Assembly: GCA_964530235.1 (NCBI GenBank)
Contig: CAZGYB010000003.1
Span: 62,001 to 126,000 of the forward strand
Direction of reading: 5' to 3'
From: UM-FILTER-33-9 sp964530235
GTDB lineage: Bacteria; Patescibacteriota; Microgenomatia; UBA1406; GWC2-37-13
Length of the DNA: 64,000 nt
Below the pieces are notes generated by a model. It was given only the letters and a program-made list of their open reading frames with translations, had not been told where the DNA came from and did not search any database. Made by a program: the position numbers and the translations under genes. The stretch's first letter is position 1; every line of letters begins with the position of its first letter. Of this stretch, positions 53,143 to 61,000 are shown in pieces.

Positions 53143-53934
53143 CTATTTTATTTGTAAAAACGGAAGGGTTGTGCCCATATATGTCGGAAAACGGCCGTCC
53201 CACTTGTCTATTGCCATTTTTTGAAGCAGTTCAGGGGTTAACGCCTGTTGCTGGAGTTGCTGAGCTTTTGCCTGTCCTTCTGCGGTATTTACCCGTGCAA
53301 CGGCTTCATTTTTCGCCTGTTCTGCTTTGAAAATTGCCTGTTTTGCTTCCTGTTCTGCTACCTGTTTTGCTTCAATAGCCCGATTAAATTCATCGGAGAA
53401 TTTTATATCTATGATTGACACATCGGACAGTATAATTCCATAGTTGGCAAGACGTGAAACCAATAGTTTATCTATATCCTCTTTCAATTGTTGTCGTTTT
53501 GTAATTATTTCCTCAGCAGTTTTTTTAGCGGATGCAGCTTTTGCCATCTCAGAAACAGCAGGAAGTATTATGTTGTCAAGAACTGTCCGCTCATCCCCGA
53601 TGGTCTGATAAACTTTATTCACTTTATTTGCATTAATTCTCCAATTAACTACCAGTTCAAGCCCGACATCCTGCAAGTCTTTTGATGCACCGCTGGTCTT
53701 TACATCAGATTTTTGAACCCTTACAGAAAGTTTCTGTACCGACTGCATAAAGGGAATCCGGACGTGAAGTCCTTCAGACAAAATAGTTTCCTGAACTTTT
53801 CCCCAGTTCATCACTACACCACGTTCACCGGCACCAATCTGAACGAATGGATTCACGGTAAACACGAATACAACTAAGACGATAATCCCTGCTATACCAA
53901 TAGCATTTCTTATAAACTCTGTCTGAGTTTTCAT
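53143..53934 (-). CDS. prohibitin/band 7 (SPFH) protein
   Basis: 263 residues from the ATG at 53934. One N-terminal membrane helix is followed by the SPFH domain (VQIGAGERGVVMNWGKV, GLHVRIPFMQSV, ELVVNWRI, YGIILSDVSIIDIKF) and an Ala/Glu/Lys coiled coil (~170-230). It forms large membrane rings that scaffold proteases and microdomains. It lies between two methyltransferase genes and starts the minus-strand pair 53934-52276. Confidence 0.92.
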   Translation of the reverse strand: MKTQTEFIRNAIGIAGIIVLVVFVFTVNPFVQIGAGERGVVMNWGKVQETILSEGLHVRIPFMQSVQKLSVRVQKSDVKTSGASKDLQDVGLELVVNWRINANKVNKVYQTIGDERTVLDNIILPAVSEMAKAASAKKTAEEIITKRQQLKEDIDKLLVSRLANYGIILSDVSIIDIKFSDEFNRAIEAKQVAEQEAKQAIFKAEQAKNEAVARVNTAEGQAKAQQLQQQALTPELLQKMAIDKWDGRFPTYMGTTLPFLQIK

Positions 53935-54047
53935 ACCTGTATAAATCAATGGGTAATAACATATTATACTTAATTCGTCAATAGAAGTCGAATAGTAATA
54001 ACCCTAATTTTAGGCGTTTAGTACAGTCCAAAAAAAAATAATGTAGC

Positions 54048-54086
54048 ATATAGTCCATTGATCTTGGAAGCGAAGATGCGGATACT
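54048..54086 (+). promoter_or_regulatory. promoter with shared 13-mer, methyltransferase gene
   Basis: The 13-mer ATATAGTCCATTG (54048-54060) overlaps a -35 TTGATC (54058-54063). A 17 bp spacer, -10 GATACT (54081-54086) and 6 bases to the ATG at 54093 follow. The same 13-mer stands at the same place before the next gene. Confidence 0.45.
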
Positions 54087-54092
54087 TCTCAA

Positions 54093-54998
54093 ATGAAACT
54101 TCGCTGTCAGATATGTAAAAAACGATCAGAACTAGCCCACATTGTAAAAAACTACCGTTATTTTCTCTGTAGAAGCTGCACAACTCTTTTCCTCAATCCA
54201 CAACCAAAAAAACGTGCAAATCAAACCTATTATGAAAAATCATTTTCGTACTCAGCCGGAAAAGAAAATGAAAAACTTATTAGAAAAAGATCTCAATCTA
54301 TTTTACGATCCTTGAAAAAAATCTTTCCCGCTGGAAATACAATTCTGGACATTGGTTCAGGATACGGATACTTTCTCGATGAGGCACGGAAAAAAAATAT
54401 GTACACTCTTGGGATTGAACCATCCCTACTACTAACAAAAGAAAATCCAGCGAGTGTTTCTGTAATATGCGATTCATTTCCTTCCAAAAAGTTGAGCGGA
54501 AAAAAGTTTGATTTTATCAGCATAATTCACGTCATTGAACATGTTTCCAAACCGAATAAGTTTATTTCTAGTGCACTAAAACATCTTAATAAAAACGGTG
54601 TGCTTTATATTGAAACGCCTAACCTTGACAGTTATCTTTATCGGTTTGAAAAAAATCAATATACATTCTTAACTCCGCCCGATCATCTTTGGTTATTTTC
54701 AAGATTCTCTTTCCAAATGCTTTTACCCGTAAAAACTGAATTAGTCCGAAGTTCCACATACAGCTATCCTGAACATTTCATGGGTATAGTAAAGCATTTC
54801 TTGAAACGCAATCATACTAACACCCAAAAAATATTTTTAAGTTGCAATAGTTCTTTCAACAAGTCGCCTGAAAAAAAGTCCCTGAAAAAACAATTGTCAT
54901 ATTTATTTTTTGACTGTTTCATCGCCCGTTTCTTATATCGCTTTTTAAACATCAACCAATATGGAAGTATTTTGGAGCTTTACGTAAGAAAAAAATAA
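54093..54998 (+). CDS. SAM-dependent methyltransferase with N-terminal zinc-ribbon-like motif
   Basis: 301 residues. The Cys pairs CQICKK and CRSCTTLF at the N-terminus are followed by the class I methyltransferase motifs ILDIGSGYGYFLDEA, FISIIHVIEHVSKP and LYIETPNLDSY. It is the same architecture as the gene at 52276-53133, and the two are probable paralogues acting on surface sugars. It lies divergent from the band-7 gene. Confidence 0.85.
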   Translation: MKLRCQICKKRSELAHIVKNYRYFLCRSCTTLFLNPQPKKRANQTYYEKSFSYSAGKENEKLIRKRSQSILRSLKKIFPAGNTILDIGSGYGYFLDEARKKNMYTLGIEPSLLLTKENPASVSVICDSFPSKKLSGKKFDFISIIHVIEHVSKPNKFISSALKHLNKNGVLYIETPNLDSYLYRFEKNQYTFLTPPDHLWLFSRFSFQMLLPVKTELVRSSTYSYPEHFMGIVKHFLKRNHTNTQKIFLSCNSSFNKSPEKKSLKKQLSYLFFDCFIARFLYRFLNINQYGSILELYVRKK

Positions 54999-55010
54999 CA
55001 AATTTGTTGT

Positions 55011-55049
55011 ATATAGTCCATTGTAAAGACTTTGTAAGCACAGTAGAAA
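55011..55049 (+). promoter_or_regulatory. promoter with shared 13-mer, propeller-lipase gene
   Basis: ATATAGTCCATTG (55011-55023) overlaps -35 TTGTAA (55021-55026). A 17 bp spacer, -10 TAGAAA (55044-55049) and 5 bases to the ATG at 55055 follow. Its geometry is the same as in the preceding promoter at 54048. Confidence 0.45.
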
Positions 55050-55054
55050 AAGAT

Positions 55055-57364
55055 ATGGCAACAAAACGTTTTGTTTTTTTGCTTACGCTTTTAGTTCTCT
55101 TTAACGCTCCGCTTGTCACTGCAGACTTTACCCCGGCTGAAGAAATTTCGATTTCTTTCGAAGGATCTTACGAAAACTGGATTGAAACTTCTGCATACCA
55201 ACCAAAGGCGATTTATGAAAGCGGAACTTTTCATATGTTTTATACAAGTGAATCGAATGGAGTACAAAAAATTGGCTACGCACAATCAATTGACGGGGTG
55301 AATTGGATGAGAAACCGCTTATATGACTTCGATCTAACTGAATCTGTTCATAGCCCTTCTATCTTCAGAAATGGAAATACTTATATATTGACCTTCGCAG
55401 CAGACACATCACCAAGAAGTATAATGAGTGTCGAGTCAAACGTGGTTGATTCCTTTTCAAAAAACAATCTTACCTTACTCATTCAAGGAGAAACCGCTCC
55501 TTCATCTGAAGCAATATCCGACCCGAACCAATTTGTTTCAAACGAAAGTCAATTTCTGTGGTATGTTTCAAATAAGGGATCCGGGTGGTATCTCTCACTC
55601 GCATATCTTGAAAACAACGAATGGAAAAAGTGCGCAAATAATCCAATATCTTCCGTCAAAGATCTTGGTTCCCCTGCATCTATTACCTACAACTCAAAAA
55701 ACTATGTTTTCTTCCACTCTCCCTCAGGTATCGAATACATGGAAACAGCGGACGAACTATCATGCAATTCGGTATGGAGCGAAAAAAAACCAATCCTAAC
55801 CTCCTCTGTATATTTCCCGTTTCCCCTTCTCGTTGATAACGAAATGCATCTTTATTACAACCTATTTACTTTAGATGCACGTGAGATAAAACGTTCAACA
55901 ATAGTTAAGTCTCTCTATAAAACCCCTCTTATTCTCGTTCCAGGGTTGTTTGCATCATGGAATAAAAATGCTATTTTGCATAATGTATCTGTTAACCAAC
56001 AGGATTGGAAAATAAACAATGCAGTAACAGAGTACACCGGATTAGAAAAAACCTTACAGAATCTTGGTTACCAAAAGAATATTGATTTTTTTATTTTTGC
56101 ATATGACTGGCGAAAACCTCTTGAAAAATCTGCAGATGATTTAGTTCAATTTATAAAATCTAAATCAACTCCCCAGAGTGGATCATGGTATATTGTCGGA
56201 CATTCATTGGGCGGACTAATAGGAAAGATTGCAGCTCAAAAGAGTTTAGACATACCAATCAAAAAATTAATTACCGTAGGGTCGCCTCATCTTGGCGCAG
56301 CTCAGACGTATAAACCGCTGAGTGGCGGTGAAATAGATAGAGAAAACTCATTGTTATGGCTAACACAAAAAATTCTTCTTGCTCTATATAAAACTCCACT
56401 TGAGCCCGACAGAATAACGATAAAAAAAAGTTTTCCTTCTTTGAGTGATCTTATACCTATTTATGATTTTCTCGTGGATCAAAAGAATAATTTTATTCCT
56501 TTTCAATCCCTGACTCTACAAAATCCCACCCTCAGCAATTATTTGTTATTACCCAATAATCTTTCAACGGTATTTACTGCAATTTCTGGATTATCTCTTG
56601 ATACGCCGTTTGCACTAAAGATTAAACCTCAATCTAAAATAAATCGCATTAGTGGTAACTACAGTGACGGACAACCCTATAAAATAATTGATAAACCAGG
56701 AGATGGCACTGTACTTTTTACAAGCAGCTCTCACTTAAATACGAATAATAATGTAACACTTTTAAACGCAAATCATGGGGAAATCATTTATTCAAAACCG
56801 TCAATTAAAACTATCCTTGACGCTTTAAATCTATCGTATCTGGATTCACAGGTTGTCGAAGGAAAGGAAACAAAGATTTCACCAAGTTTAATTTTTTTTA
56901 TCCGCTCAGCAGGTGAAATGGAGGTATCGTATAACTCAACTCTAATCCAAGAATCAGACGGTATGATATTTATTCCTGATGCGAAGACAGGATTGTATGA
57001 ATTAAAAGTGAAGGGAGTAAAGCGAGGTCCGTATAAAATAACCGTAGGACAAATATCAGATACCGAGGATTTATGGGAAACTTTTGAGGGTAAAATAACA
57101 AGTTCCAATCCGTCCCAAGAAGTTGACTCTTATCCAATTACATTTCGAACTCCGCATCATATCTCTGTTTTAACACCAACGCCCACCCATACACCAAAAT
57201 TGACTCCTTGCAGACCACACGCTTCACAAAAACCAAAACCTACGCAGGAACCAAAACGTAAACCTAATACAACGCCAAAATATACCATACCTTTTTATCC
57301 TTTACACAACGGGTGTAACAATAGTATTTACTCAAAAATTATGTGCTGGTTAAAATACCGATAA
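55055..57364 (+). CDS. secreted beta-propeller plus alpha/beta-hydrolase (lipase/LCAT-like) protein
   Basis: 769 residues from the ATG at 55055. The signal peptide ends near VTADF. Residues ~30-280 contain repeats like YESGTFHMFYTSES and GYAQSIDGVNW, typical of five-bladed GH43/GH32-type propellers. Residues ~290-560 are an alpha/beta hydrolase: LILVPGLFASW, FAYDWRKPLEKSADD, nucleophile GHSLGG (~385), TVGSPHLGA, and a late DGTVLFTSS and NANHGE giving Asp and His. A beta domain and a Pro/Thr/Lys-rich tail with two Cys end it. It probably acts on lipids or esters outside the cell. Confidence 0.8.
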   Translation: MATKRFVFLLTLLVLFNAPLVTADFTPAEEISISFEGSYENWIETSAYQPKAIYESGTFHMFYTSESNGVQKIGYAQSIDGVNWMRNRLYDFDLTESVHSPSIFRNGNTYILTFAADTSPRSIMSVESNVVDSFSKNNLTLLIQGETAPSSEAISDPNQFVSNESQFLWYVSNKGSGWYLSLAYLENNEWKKCANNPISSVKDLGSPASITYNSKNYVFFHSPSGIEYMETADELSCNSVWSEKKPILTSSVYFPFPLLVDNEMHLYYNLFTLDAREIKRSTIVKSLYKTPLILVPGLFASWNKNAILHNVSVNQQDWKINNAVTEYTGLEKTLQNLGYQKNIDFFIFAYDWRKPLEKSADDLVQFIKSKSTPQSGSWYIVGHSLGGLIGKIAAQKSLDIPIKKLITVGSPHLGAAQTYKPLSGGEIDRENSLLWLTQKILLALYKTPLEPDRITIKKSFPSLSDLIPIYDFLVDQKNNFIPFQSLTLQNPTLSNYLLLPNNLSTVFTAISGLSLDTPFALKIKPQSKINRISGNYSDGQPYKIIDKPGDGTVLFTSSSHLNTNNNVTLLNANHGEIIYSKPSIKTILDALNLSYLDSQVVEGKETKISPSLIFFIRSAGEMEVSYNSTLIQESDGMIFIPDAKTGLYELKVKGVKRGPYKITVGQISDTEDLWETFEGKITSSNPSQEVDSYPITFRTPHHISVLTPTPTHTPKLTPCRPHASQKPKPTQEPKRKPNTTPKYTIPFYPLHNGCNNSIYSKIMCWLKYR

Positions 57365-57379
57365 TTATTAATGAAGATA

Positions 57380-58081
57380 CTATGGTGTGATTTTTGCCGT
57401 TACAATAAGACGTTTTAGGGTTGTTCCCGGAGGCCAACAGGTCATCAGAGTTACTGTTTTTTTCGAATTGTCTTGTTTTAAATACTCTAAAGCATCAGAA
57501 TCAACTTGTTTTTTCTCGGAAACGGCATAAACATATTTCTGTCCTTTATAGAATAGATAAATTTTGTCTTTTTTCTCTAGCTTTGTAAGCAGATAAAAGA
57601 TTGCATTATAACGGTTTGCCTCATACCAGTTCGATGCCGAGTGAGCAAAAATAAAGGTGTTTCCATACTCGCCAGGTTTTGCTGTGTCGCGCGCATGCGC
57701 AACACCTTTGGTAAGGGCAGTTTGGTATTCTTGTTCATTGTACGCGCTAACATTTTCTACAACTTTTGAATTCGCACCAATTTTTGGAATGACGATGCCA
57801 AAATCTTCATCAAGGGGATGAATAACACTCTGAGTATAACCTGCTATAATACTTTTTGCTCCATTATCTCTTCGTCCAAATACCAATGAATTATTTGATC
57901 CTGGACGCAGTGCATAACGGACTTCCTGGTTCAAAACAGGGTAATAAATCGCAGTCAGTATGGATAAACCTGCCCCAAAAATCAATCCCCCCACCACAAC
58001 AAGTATGTGAACTTTTCGGAAGCTCGACTGAATACTACGAAGTACCATCATTCGATGGGGGTGTCTGTTTATCGGTTTCAT
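57380..58081 (-). CDS. sortase
   Basis: 233 residues from the ATG at 58081; starts at 58099 or 58051 are also possible. A membrane anchor (~25-48) precedes the sortase beta-barrel with catalytic His in TFIFAHSASN (~148), Cys in TLMTCWPPGTTLKR (~214) and the downstream Arg. The TLxTCxPxGT form is like class D/E enzymes. It transpeptidates LPxTG proteins to the envelope. It directly follows, and overlaps by 47 bp (or 17), the end of the giant LPGTG protein gene, its likely substrate. Confidence 0.92.
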   Translation of the reverse strand: MKPINRHPHRMMVLRSIQSSFRKVHILVVVGGLIFGAGLSILTAIYYPVLNQEVRYALRPGSNNSLVFGRRDNGAKSIIAGYTQSVIHPLDEDFGIVIPKIGANSKVVENVSAYNEQEYQTALTKGVAHARDTAKPGEYGNTFIFAHSASNWYEANRYNAIFYLLTKLEKKDKIYLFYKGQKYVYAVSEKKQVDSDALEYLKQDNSKKTVTLMTCWPPGTTLKRLIVTAKITP

Positions 58082-61000
58082 TTTGTTTCTTTTTTGCATA
58101 TCTAATAGCATATAAAACCGTAAGAAGGAGTGCAACAAAGGCAAGTGTTATTTTTTTGTGCGTTGCTACCCACTGCAATAATACAAGCGGTGGATTCTTT
58201 TCTTTTTCAGTCTGAACGCCTAAAACGTTTTCAGCTTGATTTTCTGAACTAGCTGCTCCACTTTGCTGCGTTCCCTGTACCTCTCCAGATACTTCCCCTG
58301 CAGGAAGGGTAACATTTGTTACCGGAACTGCCCCGGCTGTTATACCGATTCCGGTTGTACCTGTTGTACCGGCACTGGTTGTTGTAATGGTAACGCTGTC
58401 TCCTATGATTCCTGAACCATTGTCTGCTGAATCAAAAGCACGCAGTACATAGTAGTATGGGAGGGAACAATTACCAACAACATCATTAAAAGTTCCATTC
58501 TGATTTGAACCCATATAAATTGTGGTTCGCCTTGTGCCAGAGTCGGCGCTGAACGACGTATCATTCTCAGACCGATAAATCTCAACACGAGTTGTCTTCC
58601 CACCATCATCCGCGGTTTTCCATGTGATTTTGTACTCACAATCCGAAACCTCCTCTTTATTAAAGTTGGTAGGAGTACCGGGTCCATCGGTTTTATAATC
58701 AACACTTATTGTTTCACTTGTGACACTGTCAGTAGAAGTCATTGCTGTCGCATAGAACTGATATGTTCCTTTCTCATCTATCATTGATGAAGTAAGAGGG
58801 CAAAGCCCGCTGTTTCCTCCAGCAATTAAAGCTATATTTCCACCGATCTGACTATATCCGCTTGAAGGTTTTTTCATATAACACTTTACTGTAACTGTCT
58901 GCGTCTTCATGTCCATGGAGACAAACCCTATAGTAAAGTCATTTACCCGTGTTGGGCTTTTTGGTTGCTCTAAACGAATAGTAAGATAATCAATACCGTT
59001 TGCAGACACAGAATCCAAACTTACAATAAATAATGCTATGAATAGACTCACTCCTACCATAAGATTTGTAGCATATACTAAAGCTTTTTTCCTCATAAAT
59101 CCTAAAACCATCAATAAAAGTCCCGACATAATCAATAGTCCTGAAACGATAGTCCAAATATTCGGTGAACCGGTTCCAGGCAGTCCGGTTGACGCACCGA
59201 GTACATCACCGCTATCAGCCGCCTCTTTTTTTTCCTCTTTTTCGATGTCAACACCGGGTGAATCAGCGTCATTTTTTGCCAAGCTTACTTTTGTTCCGAC
59301 AAAGTTATCCACACCATCTAAAGTTCCCGGGTCAGTTTTGCCCGAGTTTACTGCTTCAGCTAGAATTGCATCTGAACTTTCTATGGTACAATCTTCCTCT
59401 TCACTTGTCTGACACCCGTAAGCCCATGCTAAATCCTTATAAAGTCCTGGTTTTTGAGTATTATTAATTGAAGCAGTATAAACAAGTTCAAATTCGTCTC
59501 CGCTGTTTGCATTACCCAACAACCAGTCTCCTGGAGAAGCATAGGTCGGTTCTGGGCAGTCAAATAATACAGAGTTTCTATAACACCTCCAGCTTCCCGG
59601 TTTATACATAAATCCAGCTGGTGGAAGGTCAGAGACCACTAAATCTTTCGCAAAATTGTCCAGTACCGTAAGTTTGAGATGATACTCAACTAGGTTTCCT
59701 GCCGAACTGTCATTTGGCCATGTTGTATTGAATTTTGATAGCGTTAACCGTGCCGGTGGAAAATAGTTTCCCACAACGCATTCCCATTCTTCACCGTAAT
59801 TGAGCGACATAAATCCGCTTGACGAGGGCTGAGCATGTGCAACCGGTATAACCGCATCTACCCACGTTAAACTACTCGAACTTGAAGATGAGCCCGACTC
59901 CTTCTTTGTACAGCTGAGCTCTGTCTGAGTCCATCCGGGCTGTAAAACTTCAGTCAGGGTATATTCCCCCGGAATAAGAGAATCAAAAACTGCTTTGCCG
60001 TTCGCTGATGTTGTCGCAATCTTTCCTGAAAGATCCATTGTCCAGCCGGATAAAAGGTCCTCTCCTAATTCCTGAGTCCCACTGTTATTTAAGTCATTGT
60101 ATTTCGTGACAGTCACTGTCGGTCTCTTAGAATTTGTAAACTCGCAATATACTTCATAATCCTTTTGCATATCAAATTCTGCAACCGTACCTGAACCGCT
60201 TATCGTCCACTGAATTTCCCCTGAGTAGTTAAAGGGAACAGTGTAACATCGATAGGATGTATCATAGGTACCTGTTGTCTCCGGTTCCGGTGTTTCAGTC
60301 AATGTATAATGTCCTGTCGGTAAGTCATTCAACCCTCCGCTATGCCCATCTCCCAAGGACCAACCTCCTGCATCATAGTTGCCTGAAATATCAAAATGAA
60401 ATTGTGGACCCTCATTCCATCCGTAGTGAGGGACGATTATTTTTTCAAAGTGAATTGAACCGGTGTCGCGATCATTACAAAGAGTAACCTCTTTCGTTGC
60501 ACCTGCAGGAACGTTTACAGTAATAGGAAGCGTCGTCCCTTCGGGGTTTGTACAACTAAATGCAGATCCGTTCGTAAACCAACCGTTAAAGTGAAAGTTC
60601 TGTTGTGTATTTTCATTTATCGAATGAGACCCTGATACAACATCTACAGCAGTAGCCATTAGTCTTTCAGTTGTTTCTGAGTCTAGAATCCATTTGAATG
60701 CTGTGTTGTTCCCGTCAACGTACTCCCCGTTATTTCGTTCACTTATTAATTTGTTTACTTTCAAAGTACCAATATCAAGTTTATTAACAAGTGTTATCTC
60801 AGGAACCTGTACCCCTACAGTAACGCTTGCGGGATAATTTGTTACCGTATCAGATCCTACTGTGGTTGACTGATAAAGCCAACCGTCTATTGGTGCCTCA
60901 AAAATATGATAGTCTCCATACTCTACATCGGTAAACGTTACACAACCGTTAGCGCCTGTACCTCTTTTATGGATTTGCCGATCAATTTTCGCTCTAAAAT

